A stretch of DNA of 64,000 nt from Nocardioides albus (GCF_014648255.1 NZ_BMQT01000003.1:310001-374000); one strand, 5' to 3'; counted from the stretch's first letter, positions 1 through 8,194 are shown. Numbers and translations: made by a program. Notes: a model not told the origin generated them from the sequence alone.

Positions 1-74
1 AGCCAGCGGTTGCGGCCGGTGCTCTGCGTGCGGGCCGGTGCCTGCGCCGGGTCGTCGTCGTCAAACAAGCTCAT
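1..74 (-). CDS. Partial CDS, probable UPF0182 family membrane protein (N-terminus only)
   Basis: Only the first 24 codons lie in the window. They read MSLFDDDDPAQAPARTQS and then a basic run, a hydrophilic start like those of UPF0182 multi-pass membrane proteins. The ATG overlaps the stop of the upstream PPA1309-family gene in an ATGA junction, so the two are probably translationally coupled. The identification rests mostly on context: in actinobacteria a UPF0182 gene commonly sits beside the PPA1309-family and PDZ/Lon-like genes. The membrane segments that would prove it are outside the window. Confidence 0.5.
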   Translation of the reverse strand, partial: MSLFDDDDPAQAPARTQSTGRNRW

Positions 75-667
75 GCGTCACCCTCATTGTCCGGCGTCTC
101 CTCAAGAGTGACACGCAGCAGTTCGAGCAGCTCCGGAACCAGGTCGACGCCGCCGATGACCGACTGGTCATCGTCGTGCGCCTTCAACCTCAGAGCACAG
201 TACGTCGCACCAGCACGTGTCGCGCCGGCCACGATGCGTACCTCTTGCCGGTCGGGGTGCGCCTTGGCGAACTCTGCGGCCGCCTCGGCGTCCTCGGGGA
301 TCTTGCCGTCGGCGTCGGGCGGCAGCACCAGGCGCTCGACGACCGCGGCGCAGCCGGTCACGCCCCGGGGCCAGGCGGTCGTCTGGAGGACCTCCTCCAG
401 CTGGGTCGTCACCGGGATCTGATCCTGCTCGATCGGGGTCAGCGAGCCGTCCTGGTCGGGAGCGTCCAGGCCCATCATCGTGGCGAGCGCGGGCTCGGCC
501 TCGACCAGAGCGGCGGTGTCGACGAGCGCGAAGAGCCTCGCCGGTCCGTCCCAGCCCTCGCCGGCGACGTGGGCTTCGATCTCGAGGACGGCCGTGGCCA
601 GCGCGGGGTCGGTCTCCAGATCGAGTCCGCGGCTGAGCTCGGGCGTGGGCTCAGGGGTGTCGTTCAC
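71..667 (-). CDS. PPA1309 family protein
   Basis: This 198-residue soluble acidic protein has no signal peptide or membrane segment. It resembles the actinobacterial PPA1309 family, which has no established biochemical function; typical features are the ALVDT segment near residue 48 and the TTAWPRGVTGCAAVVERLVLP stretch in the middle (the latter is given only as a family landmark). It overlaps its neighbours by 4 nt on both sides, with the PDZ/Lon-like gene upstream and the UPF0182-type gene downstream, so the three form one tightly coupled operon. That suggests a shared envelope-related task, which is inference from context only. Confidence 0.75.
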   Translation of the reverse strand: MNDTPEPTPELSRGLDLETDPALATAVLEIEAHVAGEGWDGPARLFALVDTAALVEAEPALATMMGLDAPDQDGSLTPIEQDQIPVTTQLEEVLQTTAWPRGVTGCAAVVERLVLPPDADGKIPEDAEAAAEFAKAHPDRQEVRIVAGATRAGATYCALRLKAHDDDQSVIGGVDLVPELLELLRVTLEETPDNEGDA

Positions 668-1710
668 TTCGTGCTCCCACAGGTCGGCAGCTTGGCATTG
701 GGGTCCTCGGTCCAGGTCTCGATGGCCTCGATGGCGTCATCGAGAGTCTCCACACGGGTCAGGCGCATGTCACCGTTCTCGGCGCCATCGACGTCTTGGC
801 AGTTGCCGGCGGGCACCAGGAAGAGCTGGGCTCCGTCCTCGGCCGCGCCCGGGATCTTCTGCTGGATCCCACCGATCGGGCCGACGTTGCCGTCACCGTC
901 GATGGTGCCGGTGCCGGCGACCTTCTTCCCGTCGGTCAGCGGGTCCTCGGTGAGGGTGTCGTAGACCGAGAGCGCCATCATCAGACCGGCGCTCGGTCCA
1001 CCGATGGCGGGGTCGAGGGTGATCTTGATGTCGTAGGGGAACTCGTAGGTCGCTCCCAGCGAGACGCCGATGTAGGCCTTGCCGTCCTTCTCCCCGGTCT
1101 TGACGGTCTCGGTGCGCGTCTTGCCGTCGCGCTCGACGGTCATCTCGACCGTGTCGCCGGGCTCGACCTTCTGCACCTCGGTGACGACCGCCTGAGGGGT
1201 GTCGACCGCCGTGTCGCCGACCTTGGTGACGACGTCGTCGGCCTTCAGCTTGCCGGCGGCCGGCGCGTCCTCGGCGACCTCGGCGACCGAGACCTCGTCG
1301 ACGTCCTCACCGAGCTTGGTCAGCGCCGCCGCGATCGCCGCGTCCTGGGCACTGGCCATCTGCACCTGCCCGGCCTCGCGGTCGTCCTCGACGGTGCCCT
1401 GGTCCGGGTAGGCGACCTCGCGCGGGTAGACCGCCTCGGTGTCGCTCATCCACGCGCCCAGCAGCGTCCACAGCCCGAGCCTGGCCTCGCGGGTGGTCTC
1501 GGAGACAGTGGTCATCCGCAGCTGTCCCTTGTCGTCGTAGGTCTTGTGGCCCTCGACCTGGACGATGTCTTTGCCGTCGAACTCGCCCAGGACGTTCACC
1601 GTCGGCCCAGGGCTGTAGATCGTGTAAGGCAGCGGAACCACCCAGGCGATCACGATCAGGGCGACGACGAGCGGCAGGGCGATGAGACCCGCCAGGGTGC
1701 GCTGCGTCAT
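664..1710 (-). CDS. Membrane-anchored PDZ / Lon-like (S16) serine protease, YlbL family
   Basis: This 348-residue protein has one N-terminal membrane segment (about residues 5-30) and an extracytoplasmic part. A PDZ-like region lies around residues 135-210 (KLKADDVVTKVGDTAVDTP). The C-terminal Lon-type domain carries the catalytic serine in GGPSAGLMMAL and the catalytic lysine in GPIGGIQQK, the Ser-Lys dyad of family S16. YlbL-type proteases act at the outer face of the membrane, and the B. subtilis member is linked to checkpoint-inhibitor degradation. The target here is unknown. It is the first gene of a three-gene operon joined by ATGA overlaps. Confidence 0.88.
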   Translation of the reverse strand: MTQRTLAGLIALPLVVALIVIAWVVPLPYTIYSPGPTVNVLGEFDGKDIVQVEGHKTYDDKGQLRMTTVSETTREARLGLWTLLGAWMSDTEAVYPREVAYPDQGTVEDDREAGQVQMASAQDAAIAAALTKLGEDVDEVSVAEVAEDAPAAGKLKADDVVTKVGDTAVDTPQAVVTEVQKVEPGDTVEMTVERDGKTRTETVKTGEKDGKAYIGVSLGATYEFPYDIKITLDPAIGGPSAGLMMALSVYDTLTEDPLTDGKKVAGTGTIDGDGNVGPIGGIQQKIPGAAEDGAQLFLVPAGNCQDVDGAENGDMRLTRVETLDDAIEAIETWTEDPNAKLPTCGSTK

Positions 1711-1753
1711 AGCGTCACCTTCTCATTCGAGACCAAGTGCACCCTGAGGGCCC

Positions 1754-1999
1754 CTAAGAGGCATCTCGGTTGACCCGGACCGCGAGCCCGGTCGACCTGT
1801 CGAGCGGCGGCTGGGGTGCGGCGTACTTCTTCGAGCGCTCGCGGGTCTTGGCGTTCTCCAGCGCGATGCCGAGGCGTCGGACGACCTCTTCTCGGTCCTC
1901 CTCGCGCCCCTCACGCCCCAGGAAAGCGACCCAGGCCATCGCCAGCACGGTGATGACCGCGGAGGGTACGAGCCAGAGCAGGATGTCCACAGTCAGCAA
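1754..1999 (-). CDS. Small single-pass membrane protein of unknown function
   Basis: This 81-residue protein has one strong N-terminal hydrophobic segment (about residues 4-28, IDLLW-type aliphatics) followed by a charged tail rich in Arg and Glu (GREGREEDREEVVRR). I do not recognise a named family. It lies between moaE and the PDZ/Lon-like gene on the same strand, with 28 and 43 nt gaps, so it is probably co-transcribed with one or both. The alternative reading frame over the same DNA lacks the hydrophobic segment and is less plausible. Confidence 0.6.
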   Translation of the reverse strand: MLTVDILLWLVPSAVITVLAMAWVAFLGREGREEDREEVVRRLGIALENAKTRERSKKYAAPQPPLDRSTGLAVRVNRDAS

Positions 2000-2027
2000 T
2001 CGTATTTGGTGTCGCCAACAGCGCGCA

Positions 2028-2465
2028 TCAGGGCGCGCCGACCCACTCGTCGGTGCCGTCGGTGAAAACCTGGTGCTTCCAGATCGGCACCTCGGCCTTG
2101 AGGGTGTCGATCAGGTCACGGGACGCGGCGAAGGCCTCGCCGCGGTGGCCGGAGGCGGTGGCGACGATGACCGCGATGTCACCGATGTCGAGGTGACCGG
2201 TGCGGTGGACGGCGGCGACGCCCGCGACACCGTGATCGGCGGCCACCTTCTCGGCGACCTCCGTCAAGCGCGCGAGGGCGGTCGGATGGGCCTGATAGTC
2301 GAGGCCGGTCACGCCCTTGCCGCCGTCGTGATCACGTACGCGGCCGACGAAGAGGGTCACCCCGCCGGATGCGTCGTCGTCGAGAGCGTCCATCACCTCG
2401 GTGACGTCGAGCGCGGTCTCCCGGATGTCGAGGAGCTTCACGGCGCCCTTCTTAGGTTCGGCCAT
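2028..2465 (-). CDS. moaE: Molybdopterin synthase catalytic subunit MoaE
   Basis: MoaE is the large subunit of molybdopterin synthase. It transfers sulfur from MoaD thiocarboxylate to cyclic pyranopterin monophosphate in molybdenum-cofactor synthesis. The 145-residue length is typical. Visible landmarks are FVGRVRDHD near residue 40, the HRTGHLDIGD strand, and the C-terminal LKAEVPIWKHQ segment, whose two lysines seven residues apart match the E. coli active-site pair Lys119/Lys126. No moaD or moaA lies nearby; the only other related gene in the window is moeZ at 32.7-33.9 kb, which can sulfurate MoaD-like carriers. Confidence 0.92.
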   Translation of the reverse strand: MAEPKKGAVKLLDIRETALDVTEVMDALDDDASGGVTLFVGRVRDHDGGKGVTGLDYQAHPTALARLTEVAEKVAADHGVAGVAAVHRTGHLDIGDIAVIVATASGHRGEAFAASRDLIDTLKAEVPIWKHQVFTDGTDEWVGAP

Positions 2466-2521
2466 GGTGCCAGCCTAATGCTTGCTGACAGCAGCCTTCC
2501 GTAACCGCGTAGGCTGGACAC

Positions 2522-3856
2522 ATGAGTCAGACCCCAGGTGGCCCCGACGAGCCGGAGGAGCCGGAGAACCCGTTCAAGGGCACGCCCTTTGAGGCGTTTT
2601 TCGGTGGTTTCCCGATCGGCGGCGTCGGTGGCAGCCCCGGCGGCATGCCTGACCTGAGCCAGATCTTCGGTCAGATCCAGTCGCTGTTACAGCCCTATGA
2701 CGGCCCGCTGAACTGGGACGTCGCGATGGACCTTGCCCGCAAGGTCGCCGCATCCACACCCGACCCGACGCCTTCTCAGAAGCAGAAGGACGCGGTCGCC
2801 GACGCGATCCAGCTGGCCGACCACTGGCTGGAGGAGACCACCTCCTTCTCCGCGGGCGTGAAGTCCGCAACCGCGTGGTCGAAGGCGGAGTGGCTGGTCA
2901 ACACGCTGGACGCGTGGAAGCCGCTGATCGAGCCCGTCGCGGCCTCCACGGCGAGTGCGATGAGCGGGCAGCTTCCCGAGGACATGAAGGCCCAGATGGG
3001 GCCGATGATCGGGTTCGTCGGCAAGGCGATGGGCGCGTTGTACGCGAACCAGGCCGGCACCGGTCTCGGCCATCTCGCCAATGAGGTCATCTCGGTCTCC
3101 GACATCGGCATCCCGCTCGCCGAGACCGGCCAGGCCGCGCTGCTCCCTGTCAACGTCGAGCCCTTCGCCGAGGGCCTGGGCGTCAGCACCGACGACGTGC
3201 TGCTCTTCCTCGCCCTGCGCGAGGCCGCCCACCAGCGGCTCTTCGCGGGCGTGCCGTGGCTGCGTGACCATGTCGTCTCCGCGGTCACCGACTACGCCCA
3301 GGGCGTCGAGCTCAACATGGAGGCCATGCAGCAGCGGATCGAGGAGCAGATGCGCGGCCTCGACCTGTCTGCGATGCAGGACCCGACGCAGCTGCAGAAC
3401 ATGTTCGAAGAGGGCATGTTCGAGGTGCCCGACTCGCCGGTGCAGAAGGCTGCGCTGGAGCGGCTCGAGATCGTGCTGGCACTCGTCGAGGGCTGGGTCG
3501 ACGAGGTCGTCGCCCTCGCCACCGCCGACAAGATGCCGGTTGCCGCTCAGCTGCAGGAAGCTGTACGCCGCCGCAGGGCCGCCGGCGGTCCGGCCGAGCA
3601 GACCTTCGCGACCCTGGTCGGCCTGGAGCTGCGACCGCGCCGGCTGCGCGACGCGGCCGCGCTGTGGGGATCGCTGCGCACCCGACAGGGCATCGAGGCC
3701 CGCGACGGCGTGTGGATGTCGCCCGCGCTGCTGCCGACCTCGGCCGATCTCGACGACCCGCTGGGCTTCCGCGAGGGTGCCGACGCTCCCGACGTGGAGT
3801 CGATCGACTTCGACGAGGAGCTCAAGAAGCTGCTCGGCGGAGATTCCGAGGAGTGA
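2522..3856 (+). CDS. Zincin-like metalloprotease family protein (DUF2342, F420-associated putative hydrolase)
   Basis: This 444-residue protein begins with a Pro/Glu/Gly-rich tail and then an all-helical body. The segment LREAAHQRLFAGVPWL (around residues 235-250) is the degenerate zincin motif, with AAH in place of a classic HExxH, that defines this actinobacterial family. The family is sometimes annotated as associated with coenzyme F420 biosynthesis by phylogenetic profile. Enzymatic activity is not established. The M. tuberculosis homologue (Rv3195, from memory) lies in the same neighbourhood. The stop overlaps the GTG start of the NUDIX gene in a GTGA junction. Confidence 0.85.
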   Translation: MSQTPGGPDEPEEPENPFKGTPFEAFFGGFPIGGVGGSPGGMPDLSQIFGQIQSLLQPYDGPLNWDVAMDLARKVAASTPDPTPSQKQKDAVADAIQLADHWLEETTSFSAGVKSATAWSKAEWLVNTLDAWKPLIEPVAASTASAMSGQLPEDMKAQMGPMIGFVGKAMGALYANQAGTGLGHLANEVISVSDIGIPLAETGQAALLPVNVEPFAEGLGVSTDDVLLFLALREAAHQRLFAGVPWLRDHVVSAVTDYAQGVELNMEAMQQRIEEQMRGLDLSAMQDPTQLQNMFEEGMFEVPDSPVQKAALERLEIVLALVEGWVDEVVALATADKMPVAAQLQEAVRRRRAAGGPAEQTFATLVGLELRPRRLRDAAALWGSLRTRQGIEARDGVWMSPALLPTSADLDDPLGFREGADAPDVESIDFDEELKKLLGGDSEE

Positions 3857-4392
3857 GTCTGCACGCTGACGCGCTCGCGAACCTGCGGGCGTGGGATGCC
3901 CCGTCGGCTCCGCAGGAGACCCTGCGGCAGCGCTACGTCTCCCATCTCGAGGCCGAGCCGACCGGGGTCTTCAAGTCGTGCGTGCCCGACCACCTGACGG
4001 CCTCGTGCCTGGTCCTCTCCGAGGACGGCTCGTCGGTGCTGCTGACGCATCACCGCAAGGCGCGGCGCTGGTTCCAGTTCGGCGGCCACCTCGAGTCCGG
4101 GGACCCGACGCTGTGGGCCGCTGCGGCCCGCGAGCTGCGTGAGGAGTCCGGTGTCGCCGGCCTGGAGCCGCTGCCCGGACTGGTGCAGCTCTCCGAGCAC
4201 CCGGTGCCGTTCTGCGCTCCGTCCGGCGACGTCCACCACCTCGACGTACGCTTCATGGCCGTCGCCCCCTCCGGCGCGGTTCCGGAGGTGAGCGAGGAGT
4301 CGCTGGACGTGCGGTGGTGGCCGGTCGACGGCGTCCCCGAACCCGAGGACAACCTGATCGAGCTCATCAAGCTCGCGCAGGCACGCCTCTAG
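3853..4392 (+). CDS. NUDIX hydrolase
   Basis: The chosen start is the GTG at 3853, which overlaps the stop of the preceding gene as GTGA; this gives 179 residues. A longer reading from 3664 would lie entirely inside the upstream gene. The NUDIX box is visible as GGHLESGD followed by ARELREESGV. The REUxEExGU part is intact, but the first glutamate position of the box is shifted, as in some actinobacterial NUDIX proteins. The substrate is not predictable. It is translationally coupled to the zincin-like gene and converges with the AraC gene, with a 26-nt overlap at the ends. Confidence 0.85.
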   Translation: MSLHADALANLRAWDAPSAPQETLRQRYVSHLEAEPTGVFKSCVPDHLTASCLVLSEDGSSVLLTHHRKARRWFQFGGHLESGDPTLWAAAARELREESGVAGLEPLPGLVQLSEHPVPFCAPSGDVHHLDVRFMAVAPSGAVPEVSEESLDVRWWPVDGVPEPEDNLIELIKLAQARL

Positions 4393-5221
4393 CTCGCGAG
4401 CCCGCCGGGCTCGTCCCGAGGGCGGTGTGGGCGGTCGGTCGCCGGCTGGCGGCGAGAGCGGCGGGCGGCTCACCGGCGTACCTGACCGTGTCGCGGGTCA
4501 GATGGCTCTGGTCGGCATACCCGTGGCGGGCCGCGACCTCCGCCACGGGAAGACGGCCGAGATCAGCGGCGGCACGCTCGAAACGTACGACGCCCGCGGC
4601 CGACTTCGGGGTGAGCCCGACCGTGCGCTGGAAGACGGTCGTGACGTAGCGGTGGCTCCAGCCGGTCTCGGCGACGAGGTCCCGGATACGCACCTGACCT
4701 CCGGACCGGGTGATCCGGTCCCACAGCCAGGCGACCAACGGGTCGGCGGGGTCGCCGGCGCGCGCCAGCAGGGTGGCCTGCACCAGGTCGAACCGTCCTC
4801 GCCAAGAGCCGGCCTCCGCGAGCTGCTCCGAGAAGGACCGCCCGAGCTCGGGGATCAGGTCCTCGACCGCCATCACCCGACCCGCGAACGCACGACCCGG
4901 GACGCCCACCAGCCGGGAGATACCGAGCGGCGTCAGGTAGACCTGCACGCACGCATGGCTGCGCCCCGACCGGGTCGCGACCGGCCCGGACATGAAGCCG
5001 GACAGGAACGATCCGTACGTCCCGACGCCCTCCCCCGCGGCGACGTCGACGATCTCGAACGGGTCTCCGAAGGAGAGGACCAGAGGAAGTAGGGTCCCCG
5101 CCGGCTGGCGCCGTTCGAGCGGTGCAGCCGACTGCTCGCGGAAGCCGACGACGCCCGCCACCAGGCCCTGCAGACCAGGATGGGTCGGCAGTCGTACGAT
5201 CTCGCGGGTCACGCCCGTCAT
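4367..5221 (-). CDS. AraC family transcriptional regulator
   Basis: The 284-residue protein has an N-terminal sensor region (DUF6597-like) and a C-terminal AraC DNA-binding domain from about residue 180. The first helix-turn-helix is IRDLVAETGWSHRYVTTVF and the second is around VAEVAARHGYADQSHLTRD. In place of the usual FxR the linker reads HLTRDTVRYAGEPPAAL, still typical of the family. It is divergent from the DHFR-like reductase at 5287, with 65 nt between them, so that gene is the likely target. The effector is unknown. Confidence 0.85.
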   Translation of the reverse strand: MTGVTREIVRLPTHPGLQGLVAGVVGFREQSAAPLERRQPAGTLLPLVLSFGDPFEIVDVAAGEGVGTYGSFLSGFMSGPVATRSGRSHACVQVYLTPLGISRLVGVPGRAFAGRVMAVEDLIPELGRSFSEQLAEAGSWRGRFDLVQATLLARAGDPADPLVAWLWDRITRSGGQVRIRDLVAETGWSHRYVTTVFQRTVGLTPKSAAGVVRFERAAADLGRLPVAEVAARHGYADQSHLTRDTVRYAGEPPAALAASRRPTAHTALGTSPAGSRARGVPARA

Positions 5222-5286
5222 GGACCCATGATCGCCGGTCGATTTCTTTCAAGCCAGCCGATTCGGCCGCGGCGCAGGATATGGGC

Positions 5287-5871
5287 ATGAGAAAGCTTGC
5301 GATCGTGGAGTTCTTGAGCGTCGACGGAGTGATGCAGGGGCTGGGCTCCCCTGACGAGGACCGGGACGGTGGCTTCGAGCACGGCGGCTGGGGCGGACCG
5401 TTCGGCGCCGCCCTCGGGGAGATCCTCTCCCCCGACGTCGGCACCCAGACGTCCGCCTACCTCTTCGGACGGCGCACCTACGACAAGATGGCGGCCTTCT
5501 GGCCGACCCAGCCCGACACGGACCCGATGGCGGCGAGCCTCAACTCCAGGCCGAAGTACGTCGCGAGCCGCACGCTCCGCGACCTGACCTGGAGCGGCGC
5601 GACCATCCTCGACGGCGACGCCCTCGACGCGGTGGCCAGGCTGAAGACCGACGGCTCGGGAACCGTCGTCGCGCTCGGCAGCGGCGATCTCGTCCGCCAG
5701 CTGATGGCTGTCGGCCTCGTCGACGAGCTGCGGCTGTTCGTGCACCCGTTGCTGCTCGGCACCGGCAGGCGACTCTTCGGTGATCTACCGCTGCCGTGCT
5801 CGCTGCGGCTCGAGGACATCGCCTCGACGAGCCTCGGTACGGTCGCGCTCACCTACACGACACACCACTAG
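5287..5871 (+). CDS. Dihydrofolate reductase family protein (RibD C-terminal-like reductase)
   Basis: The 194-residue protein starts MRKLAIVEFLSVDGVMQ and contains YLFGRRTYDKMAAFWP, ALGSGDLVRQL and ELRLFVHPLLLGTGRRLF. This is the standard signature of the small DHFR/RibD-C NADPH-dependent reductases (YyaP/YwjB type). The ATG at 5287 has AGGA at 5276-5279 at good spacing; the ATG at 5281 is too close to it. True folate activity is unlikely, since such proteins are mostly uncharacterised reductases. It is divergent from an AraC regulator, which suggests inducible expression. Confidence 0.85.
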   Translation: MRKLAIVEFLSVDGVMQGLGSPDEDRDGGFEHGGWGGPFGAALGEILSPDVGTQTSAYLFGRRTYDKMAAFWPTQPDTDPMAASLNSRPKYVASRTLRDLTWSGATILDGDALDAVARLKTDGSGTVVALGSGDLVRQLMAVGLVDELRLFVHPLLLGTGRRLFGDLPLPCSLRLEDIASTSLGTVALTYTTHH

Positions 5872-5891
5872 CCGATCTCTCAGTCGATCTC

Positions 5892-6431
5892 TCAGTCGAT
5901 CTCGTCGTCGTCCTCGGAGCCGGGTGGGGCCGGCAGCTTGGTCGCCGCGGACCAGCCGGCGAGGTAGCCCTTGGCGCGTTCGGCCTGGGGGTAGCGGTCG
6001 ACCCAGGCCCAGAACGCCTCGTTGTGCTTGGGTTCGAAGAGATGGGCGAGCTCATGGACGAGCACGTAGTCGATGACCCAGGCCGGCATGCCGCGCAGCC
6101 GGTCGCTGAGGCGGATCGAGCGGTCACCCGGGGTGCAAGAGCCCCAGCGGCTGTTCTGGTTGTCGACCCAGCGAACCGAGTCCGGCTTGGCCAGGCCGCC
6201 GAAGTACTGGTCGCTCAAGGCGGCAGAGCGTCGCATCAGGTCGTCGTCGCTGGGCTTTCGGCGCCGCTCGGCCTTCTCCAGCCGGGCGACCATCTGCTCG
6301 ACCCACTCGGACTCCTCGCGCTGCGACATCGCGGCCGGGATCATCACGATGATGCGGTCGCCGTCACGGTAGGCAGAGACCGTACGCCGACGCCGTTTGC
6401 TGCGGCGTACCTCGATCTCCGGGCCGTCCAT
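5892..6431 (-). CDS. M48/YgjP-like metallopeptidase domain protein
   Basis: The 179-residue protein carries the zinc-binding HELAHLFEPKHNEAFW motif (HExxH plus a downstream His/Glu region) near residues 125-140. It also has VDNQNSRWGSCTPGDRSIRL, both typical of the YgjP/DUF45 metallopeptidases related to SprT and M48. The start at 6431 sits 11 nt after the stop of the upstream PHP gene and has GAAG as a weak ribosome-binding site. The open frame extends further upstream, but that would overlap the PHP gene heavily. Substrates of this family are poorly known. Confidence 0.82.
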   Translation of the reverse strand: MDGPEIEVRRSKRRRRTVSAYRDGDRIIVMIPAAMSQREESEWVEQMVARLEKAERRRKPSDDDLMRRSAALSDQYFGGLAKPDSVRWVDNQNSRWGSCTPGDRSIRLSDRLRGMPAWVIDYVLVHELAHLFEPKHNEAFWAWVDRYPQAERAKGYLAGWSAATKLPAPPGSEDDDEID

Positions 6432-6442
6432 GTCTTCAGAAA

Positions 6443-7495
6443 CTACCTGTTCGCCCAGGCCAGCAGGCGGTCCCGCGGCCAGGTGTTGACGATCCATTCC
6501 TCTTCGATACCCGCCGCTTCCGCTCGTTCGCACCCCAGGACGAGGAAGTCGAGCTGGCCCGGGGCATGTGCGTCCGAGTCGATCGAGAAGAGACAGCCGA
6601 TGTCACGTGCGAGCTCGAGAAGCCTGGTCGGCGGGTCTCTGCGCTCGGGTCGTGAGTTGATCTCGACGGCGACCTGGTGCTCGGCGCACGCCTCGAAGAC
6701 CTTGCGGGCGTCGAACTGGCTGCCGGGGCGGGTGCCGCGGTTGCCGGTGACCAACCGACCGGTGCAGTGGCCGAGCACGTTCATCCTCGTGGTGGAGACC
6801 GCCGCGACCATCCGCTTGGTCATCAGGTCCTTGTCCATCTTGAGCTTGGAGTGGACGCTCGCGACCCGAAGCTCGAGCTTCTCGAGCATCTCGTCGGTCT
6901 GGTCGAGGCTGCCGTCGTCGAGGATGTCGACCTCGATCCCTTTCAGCAGGGTGAACCCGTGCCCGGCGAGATGGTCGTTGACCGCGTCGACGACGCCGAG
7001 CTGGCGCTCCAGGCGGGCGGCGCTGAGGCCGTTGGCGATGGTCAGGCGTGGGCTGTGGTCGGTGAGCACCAGGTAGTCGTGACCCAGCTCGATCGCGGTG
7101 AACGCCATCTCCTCGATCGGCGAACCGCCGTCGGACCAGTCGGAGTGGCTGTGCAGGTCGCCCCGGATCCGGCTCCGCAACCCCTCCCCCGACCCTGCCG
7201 CGGTCAGCGCGCCGCCGTGGAACTGCTCGGTCTCCAGAAGCCGCTGCGGAACCTCGCCGCGCGCGGCCTCGGCGATGACCTTGGCCGTGCTCGCGCCGAC
7301 CCCGCTCAGCTCGGTCAGGGTGCCCTCGTCCGCCCGGCGGCGTACGTCGTCGTCGGAGAGGGGAAGGATCGCTGCCGCCGCGGTGCGGAACGCCTTCACC
7401 TTGTAGGTGTCCTCACGGCCGCGCTCGAGCAGGAACGCGATCCGACGCAGGGCCGCGACGGGGGACAACGCCTCGCCTACCAAATCTTCCTCCAA
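6443..7495 (-). CDS. PHP domain protein with N-terminal helix-hairpin-helix region (PolX-like, no polymerase core)
   Basis: The 350-residue protein starts with a PolX-type HhH region (RIAFLLERGREDTYKVKAFR, then LTELSGVGASTAKVIAEAA). It continues with a PHP phosphoesterase domain whose metal ligands are visible in GDLHSHSDWSDGG, LTDHS, KGIEVDI, VASVHSK, CTGR and IDSDAH. The palm/polymerase domain expected between these parts in DNA polymerase X is absent. Likely a metal-dependent phosphoesterase acting on nucleic acid or nucleotides, but the function is inferred. It is co-oriented with the M48-like gene 11 nt downstream. Confidence 0.85.
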   Translation of the reverse strand: MEEDLVGEALSPVAALRRIAFLLERGREDTYKVKAFRTAAAAILPLSDDDVRRRADEGTLTELSGVGASTAKVIAEAARGEVPQRLLETEQFHGGALTAAGSGEGLRSRIRGDLHSHSDWSDGGSPIEEMAFTAIELGHDYLVLTDHSPRLTIANGLSAARLERQLGVVDAVNDHLAGHGFTLLKGIEVDILDDGSLDQTDEMLEKLELRVASVHSKLKMDKDLMTKRMVAAVSTTRMNVLGHCTGRLVTGNRGTRPGSQFDARKVFEACAEHQVAVEINSRPERRDPPTRLLELARDIGCLFSIDSDAHAPGQLDFLVLGCERAEAAGIEEEWIVNTWPRDRLLAWANR

Positions 7496-7581
7496 CTATT
7501 TTCTCCTCCACAGCCGGTAAGGAGCGCTTTTCCCAGGTCAAGGTCTTGATTCAACCGAAGACTCGCATCCCAAGACCATGG

Positions 7582-7654
7582 TTACCCACAGGAACGGGCA
7601 TGTCATCCACCGGATGTCCCCAAGCAAAGCGGGGTTGTCCACATCTTGTCCACA
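7582..7654 (+). promoter_or_regulatory. Cluster of DnaA-box-like sites
   Basis: Two perfect actinobacterial-type boxes TTGTCCACA occupy 7635-7643 and 7646-7654, exactly 11 bp (one helical turn) apart and in the same orientation. TTACCCACA lies at 7582-7590 and a weak TCATCCACC at about 7603. No dnaA, dnaN, gyrB or rpmH is nearby, so this is not oriC by context. It could be a DnaA titration or regulatory site, but binding is unproven. Confidence 0.45.
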
Positions 7655-7712
7655 AGGATCGCGGAGTGGGACGTTGACGTGCACCACCATCCTCTTTAGG
7701 TTCGATGTCAGT

Positions 7713-7782
7713 GGGACCCCCGGCGCCGCCGGACGGCCTTCGCAAGGGGAAGGCGAAGGACGATCCAGGCACCGGGGGTCCC
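7713..7782. repeat. Nested inverted repeat (70 nt structured element)
   Basis: The outer arms GGGACCCCCGG (7713-7723) and CCGGGGGTCCC (7772-7782) pair perfectly over 11 bp. Inside lies a second perfect stem CCTTCGC/GCGAAGG (7737-7743 with 7753-7759). The element is between divergent genes, so it is unlikely to be an ordinary gene-end terminator. It could be a structured leader, a small RNA or a REP-like element. Confidence 0.5.
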
Positions 7783-8035
7783 TCCAGTTTTCGAGCGACC
7801 CGGGTCTCGCGGCGAAAGACGTCCGCGTCGTCGTCGCGAGAGTCTCCGATGCACCATCGAAAGCCCCGATTCCCCCGGTATCACGCCAACACGCCGAGAC
7901 TCGCTCGGTAGCCCGTGTTGCCGCCGTGAGCGCCGCGTGTCGTAGGGTCGAGGCGGCTCGCCATGGCGAGCTTCCGACGGGCTTCCCTGACCACCCCGTC
8001 GCGACGACCAGTTACATAGAGGCAAGGAGGCCGTC

Positions 8036-8194
8036 ATGGCGGAGACCTGGAGCGGCGAGTTCTACTGCGTGAAGTGCAAGGAGAAGCGCGAGGCAACCGG
8101 TGAGATTCGGGTGAACGACAAGGGCACCAAGATGGCCAAGGCCGTCTGCCCCGTCTGCAGCACCAACCTCAACCGGATCCTGGGCAAGGCCTGA
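8036..8194 (+). CDS. DUF5679 small zinc-ribbon protein
   Basis: This 52-residue protein starts MAETWSGEFYCVKCKEKREA and ends with AVCPVCSTNLNRILGKA. The two CxxC knuckles (CVKC and CPVC) form a treble-clef or zinc-ribbon site, and the sequence matches the widespread actinobacterial DUF5679 family of unknown function. A strong AGGAGG Shine-Dalgarno lies 5 nt before the ATG. The basic residues between the knuckles (KCKEKREATG, VNDKGTKMAK) would suit a nucleic-acid- or ribosome-associated role, which is inference. Confidence 0.88.
   Translation: MAETWSGEFYCVKCKEKREATGEIRVNDKGTKMAKAVCPVCSTNLNRILGKA

Larger units (their letters stand above)
7496..8035. other. 540-bp intergenic region between divergent genes, with DnaA-box-like sites and a nested hairpin
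   Basis: No convincing gene was found here. Short open frames on either strand lack good ribosome-binding sites or protein-like composition. The region holds a cluster of DnaA-box-like sequences (7582-7654), a long nested inverted repeat (7713-7782), and the promoters of the PHP gene and the DUF5679 gene. A weak promoter candidate for the latter is TTGCCG near 7919 followed at 19 nt by TAGGGT. A strong AGGAGG lies at 8025-8030 before the DUF5679 start. Confidence 0.5.

Noticed and set aside
7705..7911. Small ORF of 68 residues over the nested hairpin
   Set aside because: The ribosome-binding site is weak, the composition is Arg/Ser/Pro-rich, and the DNA is dominated by the inverted repeat.
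7496..8035. Replication origin
   Set aside because: Only a few DnaA-like boxes are present and no dnaA, dnaN or AT-rich unwinding region; genes around are unrelated to oriC.
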